Origin: Streptomyces sp. NRRL F-5122
GTDB taxonomy: Bacteria > Actinomycetota > Actinomycetes > Streptomycetales > Streptomycetaceae
Length of the DNA stretch: 64,000 bases
Direction of reading: 5' to 3'
NCBI RefSeq assembly: GCF_001507435.1
Contig: NZ_LMWH01000254.1
Location: 306,430 to 370,429, forward strand
Shown here: positions 8,115 to 16,639 of the stretch, piece by piece
How positions within the stretch are numbered: the first letter of the stretch is position 1
How the letters are laid out: every line of letters begins with the position of its first letter
Program-made: the position numbers and the translations under genes
Notes under the pieces: generated by a model
Told to the model about the DNA's origin: nothing
The model's input: only the letters and a program-made list of their open reading frames with translations
Database searches by the model: none

Positions 8115-8155
8115 ATGGCATGTCGCCGAAGGAATGCCATGGCCTGCCCATTCCT
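8113..8155. promoter_or_regulatory. Interlaced palindromes before vdcB
   Basis: CCATGGCAT (8113-8121) is inverted as ATGCCATGG (8134-8142). A second pair, AGGAATG (8130-8136) and CATTCCT (8149-8155), is interlaced with it. The density of dyads suggests a regulatory region for the vdc operon, possibly for a second regulator. Confidence 0.5.
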
Positions 8156-8244
8156 GGCTAGCGTCGGAAACGGAAGGTGTTGCGGCGACCGAAAAAGGTC
8201 GACCGCCTTCCATCCTGCCGAAGGTGCGAAGGGAGCTGACCGGC

Positions 8245-8835
8245 GTGCGGTTGATCGTGGGAATGACGGGCGCGACGGGGGCCGTGTTCGGCGTCCGCCT
8301 CCTTGAGCGGCTGGCCCTGCTGCCCGACGTCGAGACCCATCTGGTGCTCAGCCGGTGGGCACGCACCACCATCGAGCTGGAGACAGGACGCTCCGTGCGC
8401 GAGGTCACCGCTCTGGCCGACGAGGTGTACGCCCCCGCGGACCAAGGCGCCATGATCTCCTCGGGGTCCTTCAGGACCGACGGCATGATCGTCGCGCCCT
8501 GCTCCATGAAGACCCTGGCGGGGATCCGCGCGGGCTACGCCGACGGGCTCGTGGGCCGCGCCGCCGACGTGGTGCTCAAGGAGGGGCGCAGGCTCGTCCT
8601 CGTGCCGCGGGAGACCCCGCTCGGCGAGATCCATCTCGAGAACATGCTGGCCCTCACCCGGATGGGCGTGCGGATGGTGCCGCCCATGCCCGCCTTCTAC
8701 AACCACCCGCGGTCGGTCGACGACATCGTCGACCACATCACCGCCCGTGTCCTCGACCAGTTCGACCTGCCCGCCCCCGCCGCCAGGCGCTGGGAGGGCA
8801 TGCGCGCCGCCCGCGCGATCGAACCCGCCGTCTGA
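8245..8835 (+). CDS. vdcB: Flavin prenyltransferase subunit of phenolic acid decarboxylase
   Basis: 196 residues from a GTG with GGGAG nine bases upstream. UbiX/Pad1 family: the N-terminal GMTGATGAVFGVRLLE is the FMN/phosphate-binding loop, IVAPCSMKTLAGI carries the conserved SMK region, LVLVPRETPL follows, and MPPMPAFYNHP is the C-terminal signature. It makes prenylated FMN, the cofactor of the UbiD-type decarboxylase encoded next. The order of B, C and a small D gene matches the vanillate decarboxylase operon vdcBCD described in Streptomyces, and the same arrangement serves 4-hydroxybenzoate decarboxylases elsewhere. The substrate is therefore a phenolic acid, most likely vanillate or a relative. 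Confidence 0.9.
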   Translation: MRLIVGMTGATGAVFGVRLLERLALLPDVETHLVLSRWARTTIELETGRSVREVTALADEVYAPADQGAMISSGSFRTDGMIVAPCSMKTLAGIRAGYADGLVGRAADVVLKEGRRLVLVPRETPLGEIHLENMLALTRMGVRMVPPMPAFYNHPRSVDDIVDHITARVLDQFDLPAPAARRWEGMRAARAIEPAV

Positions 8836-8869
8836 CCCGCCGGCGGACACCGCACCGGCAAGGAGTTCC

Positions 8870-10294
8870 ATGCCTTACGACGACCTGCGCAGCTTCCTGG
8901 AGACCCTCGACAAGGAGGGCCAACTCCTGCGTGTCACGGACGAGGTGATGCCCGAGCCGGACATCGCCGCTGCCGCGAACGCGGCCCCCCGCCTGGGCGA
9001 CGCCGCCCCGGCCCTGTACTTCGACAACGTCAAGGGCTTCACCGACGCCCGGATCGCGATGAACGTGCACGGCTCCTGGGCCAACCACGCCCTCGCGCTC
9101 GGCCTTCCCAAGGAGACCGGCACCAAGGAACAAGTGGCGGAGTTCATCCGCCGCTGGGCCGACTTCCCCGTCCGACCCGAGTGGCGGGACAACCCGCCGT
9201 GGGGCCGGAACACCATGGACGGCGACGAGGTCGACATCTTCCAGGTGCTCCCGCTGATCCGGCTCAACGACGGCGACGGCGGCTTCTACATCGACAAGGC
9301 CGCCGTCGTCTCCAGGGACCCCGGGGACCCGCAGAACTTCGGGAACCAGAACGTCGGCATCTACCGCATCGAGGTCAAGGGCAAGCGCAGACTGGCCCTC
9401 CAGCCGGTGCCGATGCACGACATAGCCCAGCACCTGCGCAAGGCCGAGGAGAGGGGCGAGGACCTGCCGGTCGCGCTCGCGCTCGGCAACGACCCGGTGA
9501 TCTCCATCGTCGCCTCGACCCCGATGAAGTACGACGAGAACGAGTACGAGATGGCGGGCGCGCTGCGCGGTGCCCCCGCACCGATCACCAGGGCCCCACT
9601 CACCGGGCTGCCGGTGCCCTGGGGCAGTGAAGTCGTCGTCGAGGGCGTCATCGAGGGCCGCAGGCGTGAGATCGAGGGGCCCTTCGGCGAGTTCACCGGC
9701 CACTACTCCGGCGGCCGCAAGATGACCGTCATCCGCATCGACAGGATCTCCTACCGCACCGACCCGGTCTTCGAGCATCTCTACCTCGGCATGCCGTGGA
9801 CGGAGATCGACCACCTGATGGGCCCAAACACCTGCGTGCCGATCTACCAGCAGCTCAAGCAGGACTTCCCCGAAGTGCAGGCGGTCAACGCCATGTTCAC
9901 CCACGGCCTGGTCGTCATCGTGTCCACGAAGAAGCGGTACGGCGGCTTCGCCAAGGCGGTCGGCACGCGGGTGCTGACGACGCCGCACGGCCTGGGCTAC
10001 GCGGCCACCGTCATCGTCGTCGACGAGGACGTGGACCCCTTCAACCTGCCCCAGGTGATGTGGGCCTTGTCCACCAAGATGAACCCGGCCGGCGACCTGA
10101 TCCGGATCCCCAACATGCCGGTGATGGAACTGGCCCCGCAGGCCGATGCCCCGGGCATCCTCGACAAGCTGATCATCGACGCCACCACTCCCACCGGATC
10201 CGACCGGCGGGGCAACTTCAGCAACCAGGTGAAGGACCTGCCCGAGACGGGCGAATGGCTCACCAGGCTTCAGCAGCTCGCCGCCCGGCGCTGA
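8870..10294 (+). CDS. vdcC: UbiD family non-oxidative phenolic acid decarboxylase
   Basis: 474 residues, starting at an ATG after AAGGAG, 34 nt past vdcB. It starts MPYDDLRSFLETL, as this family does. Visible UbiD elements are the ALGNDPVISIVAS region, EYEMAGALRGAP, the catalytic-loop EIEGPFGEFTGHYSG (the glutamates and arginine around residue 280 bind prenyl-FMN and act as acid-base), GMPWTEIDHLMGP, and the C-terminal IPNMPVMELAPQ. It decarboxylates aromatic acids to the phenol (vanillate to guaiacol in the described Streptomyces enzyme), reversibly in some relatives. It needs the cofactor from VdcB. Confidence 0.93.
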   Translation: MPYDDLRSFLETLDKEGQLLRVTDEVMPEPDIAAAANAAPRLGDAAPALYFDNVKGFTDARIAMNVHGSWANHALALGLPKETGTKEQVAEFIRRWADFPVRPEWRDNPPWGRNTMDGDEVDIFQVLPLIRLNDGDGGFYIDKAAVVSRDPGDPQNFGNQNVGIYRIEVKGKRRLALQPVPMHDIAQHLRKAEERGEDLPVALALGNDPVISIVASTPMKYDENEYEMAGALRGAPAPITRAPLTGLPVPWGSEVVVEGVIEGRRREIEGPFGEFTGHYSGGRKMTVIRIDRISYRTDPVFEHLYLGMPWTEIDHLMGPNTCVPIYQQLKQDFPEVQAVNAMFTHGLVVIVSTKKRYGGFAKAVGTRVLTTPHGLGYAATVIVVDEDVDPFNLPQVMWALSTKMNPAGDLIRIPNMPVMELAPQADAPGILDKLIIDATTPTGSDRRGNFSNQVKDLPETGEWLTRLQQLAARR

Positions 10295-10330
10295 CCCCCG
10301 TCCAGTCCCAGCCGCAAGGAAGTGCCCGCC

Positions 10331-10573
10331 ATGGCCGCCTCTTCGATCTGCCCCCGCTGCGCCCATGAGACCGTCGAGACGGTCTTCACCTCGCCCGTGC
10401 CCGGCGTGTGGGACGTGCTCCAGTGCCGGCAGTGCCTCTATATGTGGCGCACCACCGAACCGGCCCGCCGGACCCGGCGCGACCTGTACCCGGAGAGGTT
10501 CAGGATGACCCCCGAGGACATCGCGGCCGCCATCGAGGTCCCCCTCGTCCCACCGCTCCTCGACCCGCGCTGA
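10331..10573 (+). CDS. vdcD: Small zinc-ribbon-like subunit of phenolic acid decarboxylase
   Basis: 80 residues from an ATG with AAGGAAG eight bases upstream. Two CxxC pairs, Cys7/Cys10 and Cys32/Cys35, suggest a small metal-binding ribbon. The C-terminal RFRMTPEDIAAAIEVPLVPP is the conserved tail of VdcD/BsdD/YclD proteins. The D subunit is needed for full activity in several characterised operons, though its exact role is unclear. It is the third gene of the operon, 36 nt after vdcC. Confidence 0.9.
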   Translation: MAASSICPRCAHETVETVFTSPVPGVWDVLQCRQCLYMWRTTEPARRTRRDLYPERFRMTPEDIAAAIEVPLVPPLLDPR

Positions 10574-10741
10574 CCGGGCCGGGGCCGCGGGCCCCACCCG
10601 GTCGGACGCGGCGTACGGCCCGCGGTCGCAGGTGTCCCCCGTTCTCCGTGAACTCCCGCAGCGCTGTGGACGTCTATGGTGGCGCGGGGCCGGAGAAGCC
10701 CGGATCACGCGCGGTACAGGGCGGGATCAGGGGGATTCCAC

Positions 10742-11277
10742 ATGGCACGGCGGGGACCCGAGCGGACGAACGAGGAAGACGAACGCCACCGGCACAACCG
10801 ACGCGCCGCGCTCTCCGGCAAGATCACCGCCGCCGCCCTGGGGACCGTGGTGATCCTCATCGAGGGCTACACCGCGCATCTGACCTGGTGGCTCGTGGTC
10901 CCTGTCGCCGCGGTGTCGGGTGGCTTCGTGGCATGATCGGGTGCGCGGTCGGGCCACGAGGACGGTGTCCGCGCGCAGGCTGTCGCGCCGGATGAGATCG
11001 TCCTCGGCGCGCACACCGTGCGGCCGCCGTCGGCCCCGCAGCGGGCCGCCGCCCCGCATGAGAATCCCCCCTACCAACTGCGGTTGACCACACGCACCTT
11101 GCATCTGTGGGAGCACGCCGGCCTGCTGTGGAGCCACCCCTGGAAGGAACTGCGCGTGACGGCCGACGGCCCGCGCCTGCGCGTGTTCCACCAGGGCCAG
11201 GAGAGGGGGGACTGCTCGTGGAGCCCCCCGGATCGGCCGAAGAACTCCAACCGGCGGCGCGCCGGCTGGGGGCGTAG
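10742..11277 (+). pseudogene. Frameshifted gene for an uncharacterised membrane protein
   Basis: The opening frame has an excellent ribosome site (AGGGGG, 7 nt) before MARRGPERTNEEDE, a transmembrane segment (ITAAALGTVVILIEG, then LTWWLVVPVAAVSGG), and stops at 10936. Coding character then jumps: WHDRVRGRATRTVSARRLSR in one frame (10929-10988), DEIVLGAHTVRPP through YQLRLTTRTLHLWEHAG and KELRVTADGPRLRV in the first frame again (10991-11204), and LLVEPPGSAEELQPAARR in a third frame ending at TAG 11277. Read together these form one continuous protein of about 180 residues broken by three frameshifts, the last in a run of six G at 11205-11210. Alternatively the first 64 residues are a small intact protein. 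Confidence 0.6.
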
Positions 11278-11401
11278 GCCGGGCCGACCGCGACCGGGCG
11301 GTATCGGGAAGCGTCGGGCGCACCCGAGACCGGTGAGCCGCGCCGCGGCAGGGACGCGCACCGCAGGAACCTCGAGGCTCTCGGGTCGGACCAACCCCGC
11401 G

Positions 11402-12370
11402 TCACAGGGGCGGTGTGGCCCCGCTGCCCTGGGCCGCTGCCGGCCCGGTCGAGCCTGACGGGTCCTCGCGGGGCGTCCGTACCGCGATGCGGAGCAGTTC
11501 CCCGACCGCGCCGGTGGGCGGGCGGTCCTTCGGCCACACGGCACGAAGCCGCCTGCGCAGATCGGCCCCCGTCACCGGGACCTCCACGATGCGCCCTTCG
11601 GCCAGATCCTCCTGGACCGTGACCGCACTGAGCACCGCGGGACCGGCGCCTTCGGCCACGGCCCTGCGCACCGCGGCGTTGGCGTCCAGCACCATCAGCG
11701 GCCGGACCCGCTCGACGCCGGAGCCGGCAAGTACACGCTCGAGCGTCTCGCGGGTGCCTGAACCCGCTTCGCGGACGATCAGGCGGGTACGGGCCAGCTC
11801 CGCCGGGTCCACCGGCTCCCGCCGCCGCGCCCAGGCATGCTGCGGCGCGACCACGACGACCAGCCGGTCACTGCCCACCTGGCGTGAGTCGAGCCCGGAC
11901 GGCACGGTCGGCGCCTCGGTGAACCCCAGGCCGATCCGGCCGCTCGCGGCGAGCGTGGCGACCTGTTCGGAATTGGTCACCTTGAGGCTGACGTATACAT
12001 CGGGCGAGTTCCGCTGCAGTGTGCCCAGCCACCCGGGTACGAAGTGTTCGGCCAGCGTCATGCTGGCTGCCAGGTGCAGGTCGACGGCGCGGTCGCCGCG
12101 CAGCGCCGCGACGCCCACCATCAGCGAATCCACTTCGGAAAGCACCCGCCCCGCCCATTGGCACACGGCCTTGCCCTCGGTGCTCAGCACCGAGCCGCGC
12201 GTGTCGCGGTTCACCAGCGTCAGCCCCAGGCGGCGCTCGAGCAGGGTCAGGCGTTTGCTCGCGGCGGGCTGGCTGATCCCCATGCGTTCGGCGGCCTGGC
12301 CCAGGCTGCCCAGCTCGGCCACCAATGTCAGCAACTGGAGACTGCTGAGGTCGGGAGGCGAAGTACTCAT
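11402..12370 (-). CDS. LysR family transcriptional regulator
   Basis: 322 residues. The N-terminal winged helix-turn-helix is clear: LQLLTLVAELGSLGQAAERMGISQPAASKRL at residues 10-40 (quoted in parts: SLGQAAERMG, SQPAASKRL), then LERRLGLTLVNRDTRGSVLS. The effector domain shows GWLGTLQRNSPDVYVSL, ATLAASGRIGLGFTE and LIVREAGSGTRETLE, the last a typical LysR ligand-pocket strand. The C-terminal 25 residues are low complexity. It diverges from the DUF4331 gene at 12763 and is likely its regulator. The start codon lies inside an inverted repeat (12366-12386), suggesting autoregulation. Confidence 0.9.
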   Translation of the reverse strand: MSTSPPDLSSLQLLTLVAELGSLGQAAERMGISQPAASKRLTLLERRLGLTLVNRDTRGSVLSTEGKAVCQWAGRVLSEVDSLMVGVAALRGDRAVDLHLAASMTLAEHFVPGWLGTLQRNSPDVYVSLKVTNSEQVATLAASGRIGLGFTEAPTVPSGLDSRQVGSDRLVVVVAPQHAWARRREPVDPAELARTRLIVREAGSGTRETLERVLAGSGVERVRPLMVLDANAAVRRAVAEGAGPAVLSAVTVQEDLAEGRIVEVPVTGADLRRRLRAVWPKDRPPTGAVGELLRIAVRTPREDPSGSTGPAAAQGSGATPPL

Positions 12371-12386
12371 AACCCCCGATTATGAG
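12366..12386. promoter_or_regulatory. LysR-type box CTCATAA-N7-TTATGAG over lysR start
   Basis: A perfect 7-bp inverted repeat with a 7-nt centre. ATAA-N7-TTAT fits the LysR-type dyad, and it contains the lysR start codon (complement of 12368-12370). Confidence 0.6.
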
Positions 12387-12762
12387 GGCATTCCCGATCG
12401 GCCGGTACCGGACCGTCGCCTGCCCGACGAGGATGGGAGTCGTCCGGAAAGAACGGCCGAAACATTGTGAATCGCGATCTCCAGGCGGGTTCGGCACCGT
12501 GATGGTCATGAATTCCCGCCGCGTGGACGGCAGGAGAGCCGCCGAGGGCCGAATTCCGTCGATACGGGCGCCCACCCGACGACACCCGGTCCCAAGAGAG
12601 CCTGCCCTGCCGATTCAGCCGCGGGCGGCCCGCGCGAGAGCGCCCCGACCCCAAGGGAGCAACGGCACGCAACCCCTTCCCGACCTGCCGAACAGGAAAA
12701 GGGCATTCGGATTCGCCCCGTCCTCCCACCCGATGCGTGAACGAGAGCAGTAAGGACCGACC
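12371..12762. other. Divergent region, lysR and DUF4331 gene
   Basis: 392 bases without a credible gene. Apart from the LysR-type box at its left edge it holds short GC inverted repeats only. The ribosome site AAGGA for the DUF4331 gene lies at its right end. Confidence 0.5.
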
Positions 12763-13785
12763 ATGTCCCACCATCTCGACACTCCACAGGCCGCCCAGAA
12801 CGGTCAGCTGTTCATCGACGACCTCTACGTGTTCCCCGGCGAACACAGCACGGTGTTCGTCATGGACGTCAACTCCGATATCACCGGCGTGTATGCGCGG
12901 CCCGGGTTCCACCCGGAGGCTCGCTACGAATTCAAGGTTCATTTCGACGGCGCCGAATTCGAGACCCTGACCTATCGGGTCTCCTTCGGCGAACCCGACC
13001 CGGACGGCGCGCAGACACTGCGGTTGCACGTCCTGTCCGGCGACGAGGCGCGCGAGGACTCCGCCGACGGCGAACTCGTGCTGGAAGGCCGCACCGGTCG
13101 GACGGCCGCGGCGGACGGCACCCGCCTCTGGGCCGGGCGCATCTCCGACTCGTTCTATATCGACCTGTCCCTGCTGGCCGTCGTCAACGGGGCGGTGGCG
13201 AAGGGAACAGCCGTGGACCTCTCGGACTGGCGCCCGCAGGAGGCCCGTAACAGCTTCACCGGCACCACCGTGGAGTCGATCGTGCTCGAAGTGCCGCATG
13301 AGCACGCACAGTTGCACCCCGGAGCCGATATCGGTGTGTGGTGCGCGACCAAGCTGGCCACCGACGCAGGCGGTTGGCGGCAGATCAACCGCGGCGGGCA
13401 TCCGATGATGTGGCCGATCTTCTGGCCGGGCGACACCGACTTCTCCAACCCGGCCAACACCCGGCATCCCTCGGCGGACCTCGCGGCCGCCGGGGAGGAG
13501 ATCGCCGGTCAGGTCGCGGCGGTCGTCGCCGCCACCGGGACCAGCGCGGACCCGGAGGGCTACGGACGGATCGTGGCCCGGCAACTGTTCCCGGACGTGC
13601 TCCCCTACGTCGTCGGGACCCCCGCCATCTACGGCTTCGTAGTACGCAACGGCCGCACCCTGGCCGACAACGCACCGGAGGCGATGCTCTCCCTCGTGTC
13701 CGGCACGGCCGTGCCGGCCGGTCTCAAGCCGTCCGTCGCCGAGCACCTGAGGAGCGGCAGCTTCCCCTACGTCGTGCCTGTGTAA
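12763..13785 (+). CDS. DUF4331 family protein
   Basis: 340 residues beginning MSHHLDTPQAAQNGQLFIDDLYVF, the N-terminal signature of this family (an SHxxDTP start then a beta-rich DDLYVF-FVMDVN segment). Further beta strands and the conserved LDLSDWRPQEARNSFTG-like region and WGxNxGGxPM-like block (here INRGGHPMMWPIFWP near residue 210) follow. No signal peptide is visible, so it looks cytoplasmic, unlike some relatives. The biochemical role is unknown. AAGGA lies 6 nt before the ATG. It is probably controlled by the divergent LysR regulator and is followed by a strong terminator at 13887-13916. Confidence 0.85.
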   Translation: MSHHLDTPQAAQNGQLFIDDLYVFPGEHSTVFVMDVNSDITGVYARPGFHPEARYEFKVHFDGAEFETLTYRVSFGEPDPDGAQTLRLHVLSGDEAREDSADGELVLEGRTGRTAAADGTRLWAGRISDSFYIDLSLLAVVNGAVAKGTAVDLSDWRPQEARNSFTGTTVESIVLEVPHEHAQLHPGADIGVWCATKLATDAGGWRQINRGGHPMMWPIFWPGDTDFSNPANTRHPSADLAAAGEEIAGQVAAVVAATGTSADPEGYGRIVARQLFPDVLPYVVGTPAIYGFVVRNGRTLADNAPEAMLSLVSGTAVPAGLKPSVAEHLRSGSFPYVVPV

Positions 13786-13886
13786 CCGTCCCCACCGGTC
13801 GCCGCCCCTGGAGTTGCCGGGAGTTCCCGGGGGCGTCGACGCAGCGAGGGGGTGCGGACGGTCAGGAACTGTCGCCGGACACCGTC

Positions 13887-13916
13887 GAGCCCCTTCCCCG
13901 ACCGGGGAGGGGGCTC
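13887..13916. terminator. Strong hairpin after DUF4331 gene
   Basis: A 13-bp stem, 13887-13899 with 13904-13916, with a single G-T wobble and a 4-nt loop, about 100 nt past the stop. Confidence 0.7.
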
Positions 13917-14010
13917 GGGGCGCACACAGTCCCCCTCGATGCCGCCGACGGGGACGACGAGCCCGCCTTTACACCCGGTCGACACCGGTGCCGACGACAC
14001 GGCCTCCGTG

Positions 14011-14055
14011 CGGCCCAGGCACCGGCGGCCCAGGCACCGGCGGCCCAGGCACCGG
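14011..14055. repeat. 15-bp tandem repeat, three copies
   Basis: CGGCCCAGGCACCGG is repeated exactly three times head to tail, followed by a degenerate fourth copy to about 14069. It is non-coding as far as I can tell. Confidence 0.85.
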
Positions 14056-14098
14056 CGGCCCGGACCCGGCGGCTCCGCAACCGACAACTCAGATCGCC

Positions 14099-14116
14099 TT
14101 GACAATTTTTTTTGTC
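14099..14116 (+). promoter_or_regulatory. TTGACA box fused to GACAA-N6-TTGTC dyad with T8 run
   Basis: TTGACA at 14099-14104 fits a -35 element, and GATGCT 17 nt further on is a weak -10. The same bases form the inverted repeat GACAA-N6-TTGTC (14101-14116), and eight consecutive T at 14106-14113 stand out in this GC-rich DNA. Candidate promoter and operator for the gene at 14273. Confidence 0.4.
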
Positions 14117-14272
14117 GGTTGGATGCTGGAAGTGCGCTGAACGTCGACGAGTCCGCTCCGGACGGCCGACGGCATCGCCCGGTCGCCGTATCGCACCCGA
14201 GCCCGGCGGCCTGCGCGGTCGACGTGCACGCCGAGCACCGCAGACCGGACACGACTCATCAAGGGGACCCGA

Positions 14273-14845
14273 ATGCGTACTCTCATCAGCACCGCCTTCA
14301 TGTCGCTCGACGGCGTCGTGGAGGCCCCCGGCGGCGAACCCGGCTACCGGAACTCCGGATGGACCTTCAAGAACGTCGAGTTCGTGCCCGAGGCGTACGC
14401 CATCAAGGGGCAGGAGCAGAAGGAATCCACCGCGATCCTGCTCGGCCGGGTCAGTTACGAGGTGTTCAGCCCGGTGTGGCCGGACATGGAGGAGTTCGCC
14501 GACTACAAGGCGATGCCGAAGTACGTCGTCTCCACCACCCTGGCCGAGGACCGACTGACCGCGAACTGGGGCGAGACCACGATTCTGCGCTCGCTCGACC
14601 AGGTCGCGGCGCTCAAGGAGACCGAGGGAGGCCCGATCATCGTCCACGGGAGCGCCTCCCTGAACCAGAGCCTTTCGGACGCGGGCCTGATCGACCGCTA
14701 CCACCTGCTCGTCTTTCCGCTGCTGCTGGGCGCGGGCAAGCGCCTGTTCAGCACCACGGACAAGGACACCCAGAAGCTGAAGCTGGTCGAACACGAGGTC
14801 TACGCCAACGGGCTGCAGAAGAACGTCTTCGACGTCGTCCGCTGA
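14273..14845 (+). CDS. RibD C-terminal / dihydrofolate-reductase-like family protein
   Basis: 190 residues. The family hallmarks are the N-terminal STAFMSLDGVVEAPGG, LLGRVSYEVFSPVWP near residue 60, KYVVSTTL, IIVHGSASLNQSL near residue 122, and YHLLVFPLLLGAGKRLF. These NADPH-binding proteins resemble the RibD reductase domain; most stand-alone actinobacterial members have no proven substrate. AAGGGGA precedes the ATG. The next gene (DUF899) follows on the same strand after 137 nt. Confidence 0.88.
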   Translation: MRTLISTAFMSLDGVVEAPGGEPGYRNSGWTFKNVEFVPEAYAIKGQEQKESTAILLGRVSYEVFSPVWPDMEEFADYKAMPKYVVSTTLAEDRLTANWGETTILRSLDQVAALKETEGGPIIVHGSASLNQSLSDAGLIDRYHLLVFPLLLGAGKRLFSTTDKDTQKLKLVEHEVYANGLQKNVFDVVR

Positions 14846-14982
14846 CGGGCTCCGGCATCGCACTGCTGCCGCCGCCCCCTGCTGAAATCGTCGGCGGGCG
14901 AGCGATGAGTTCCGGCGCCGAGCGGGGTCTGCCTCTGCACAAGCGAAAGCTGCGCACGAGCTCTTTAAGGGGACCAGGGACC

Positions 14983-15678
14983 ATGACCACCCACGCACTA
15001 CCACCCGTCGTCGACGCCGCAACGTGGGAGCGCCAACTCGAGGCACTGCGTGCCCGGGAGAAGGCCGCGACGCGCGAACTCGACGCGATCGCCGCCCAGC
15101 GACGTCGCCTGCCGATGGTCGAGATGCCCGACTACACCCTCGAGGGCGAGGACGGCCCCGTTCGGCTGGCGGACGTCTTCGAGGGCAAGCGGCAGCTGAT
15201 CGTCTACAACCACATGTGGTTCGCCGGGAAGGAGTGGCAGTGCCCGGGCTGCACGGGGTTCACCGCGCAGTTCACCCGCCTGGAGTTCCTGGACAACTAC
15301 GATGCGCGATTCGTCATCGTCACCCAGGGCCCCATCGAGGAGGCACTCGCCTACAAGCAGCGGGTCGGAAACCGGATGGCGTGGTACTCGACTGCCGACA
15401 GCGCCTTCGGGGCCGACGTCGGCGCACCGCCCGACGGAGGCTTCGCGGTCAACGTGTTCCTGCGCGACGGCGACACCGTCTTCCGGACCTGGCACACCGA
15501 CGGCCGGGGCACCGAGCAGCTCAGCCACACCTTCGCGCTGATCGACCTCCTGCCGTACGGGAGGCAGGAGGAGTGGCAGGACTCGCCCGAGGGCTGGCCC
15601 CAGTCGCCCACCTACAGCCGGTGGGGGACGTCCAAGGACATCGCCGCCGCCTACGGCTCGGACTCCCGCGGCGACTGA
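14983..15678 (+). CDS. DUF899 family thioredoxin-like protein
   Basis: 231 residues from the ATG at 14983. The N-terminal helix WERQLEALRAREKAATRELD and RRRLPMVEM, then the thioredoxin-like core: LADVFEGKRQLIVYNHMWF, with CPGC near residue 86 as a possible redox pair (WQCPGCTGFTAQF), ARFVIVTQGPI, MAWYSTADSAFGAD, VFRTWHTDGRGTE and WQDSPEGWPQ. The fold is peroxiredoxin-like, with function not established. It ends 14 nt before a strong terminator. Confidence 0.85.
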   Translation: MTTHALPPVVDAATWERQLEALRAREKAATRELDAIAAQRRRLPMVEMPDYTLEGEDGPVRLADVFEGKRQLIVYNHMWFAGKEWQCPGCTGFTAQFTRLEFLDNYDARFVIVTQGPIEEALAYKQRVGNRMAWYSTADSAFGADVGAPPDGGFAVNVFLRDGDTVFRTWHTDGRGTEQLSHTFALIDLLPYGRQEEWQDSPEGWPQSPTYSRWGTSKDIAAAYGSDSRGD

Positions 15679-15691
15679 ACCGATCTCGGCC

Positions 15692-15723
15692 GGAGCCCCC
15701 CTCCCGATCGGCAAGGGGGCTCC
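15692..15723 (+). terminator. Hairpin after DUF899 gene
   Basis: GGAGCCCCC (15692-15700) pairs perfectly with GGGGGCTCC (15715-15723), starting 14 nt past the stop. Confidence 0.7.
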
Positions 15724-15911
15724 CCGGGGCCGCACAACCGCCCCGAAGCACGAGCCGACCGGCAGCCCTCACGGCACCTTCGACGACGCGATCCGCCAGG
15801 CGCAGCCCGGAGCGGGCCGGTCACCGTCGTCCTGCCGGGTGCGAAGTGGTCCGCTCTCTCGCCCGGAAAATGGTCCGCGCGTTTGGACGGACGCGCGCAT
15901 ACGGTCAGGTC

Positions 15912-16505
15912 ATGACCGCCACAGCGCCCACTGCGATGAACATCGGTGTCTTCCTCTCGGCCGGTGATCTCGACGAGCTCTACACCCGGCCGACCCGTGA
16001 GTTCGGGGACCTGATCGGCAGGGCGGGACACACCCTGGTGTGGGGCGGGTCCGATACCGGACTGATGAAGGTCGTCGCCGACGCCGTACGGGAGTCGGGA
16101 GGGCGGCTGATCGGCGTCTCGGTCGACTTCCTTCGGAAGTGTGCCAGGAAGGACGCCGACGACATGACGTTCGCCGAGGACCTCGCCGAACGCAAGGCGC
16201 GGTTGCTTGCAGTGTCCGACGCCCTGGTGGTGTTGCCCGGAGGCGTGGGCACCCTGGACGAAGCGACCGAGGTCCTCGAGCTGAGGAAGCACCGGCTGTA
16301 CGACAAGCCCGTGGTGCTGCTGAACACGGCCGGCTTCTACGACGGTTTGATCCTCCAGCTCCGGCGCATGGACGACGAGGGGTTCCTGCCCTCGCCCCTC
16401 GCAGAACTCGTCTTCGTCGCGGACACGGCCGCCGACGCGCTCGCCCACCTGGAGAAGTCCGTGGGAACGGATCACGGGACCGCGACGGCACGACCCACCG
16501 GCTGA
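15912..16505 (+). CDS. LOG family (TIGR00730-like) Rossmann protein
   Basis: 197 residues. MNIGVFLSAGDLDELYTRP opens the Rossmann fold. LVWGGSDTGLMKVVADAVRESGG and LPGGVGTLDEATEVLELRKH carry the PGGxGTxxE motif of lysine-decarboxylase-like LOG proteins, which hydrolyse nucleotide N-glycosidic bonds such as cytokinin riboside monophosphates; the substrate here is unproven. The ATG at 15912 is chosen as the last start before the fold begins. It stands alone, with the converging MocR gene downstream. Confidence 0.85.
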   Translation: MTATAPTAMNIGVFLSAGDLDELYTRPTREFGDLIGRAGHTLVWGGSDTGLMKVVADAVRESGGRLIGVSVDFLRKCARKDADDMTFAEDLAERKARLLAVSDALVVLPGGVGTLDEATEVLELRKHRLYDKPVVLLNTAGFYDGLILQLRRMDDEGFLPSPLAELVFVADTAADALAHLEKSVGTDHGTATARPTG

Positions 16506-16639
16506 CGGATCGCGCCGGCTTCCGGCCAGTCCTCCCCACGCCTCCTTCCCGATCGAGGCCGGCGGCCCCAGCGCCCGACACCCCGCAGGACCACGCCACC
16601 CGCGGCCAAGGCACAACGCTCCCTCCTCGGAGCCACTTT

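Larger units (their letters stand above)
13786..14272. other. 487-base gap before the RibD-like gene
   Basis: It holds a terminator, a 15-bp tandem repeat and a TTGACA/T-run promoter-like site (each listed separately). No supported gene. Confidence 0.5.

Noticed and set aside
12485..12753. Small plus-strand frame starting VMVMNSRRVD before the DUF4331 gene
   Set aside because: Arg/Pro-rich with no motif; more likely leader or intergenic sequence.
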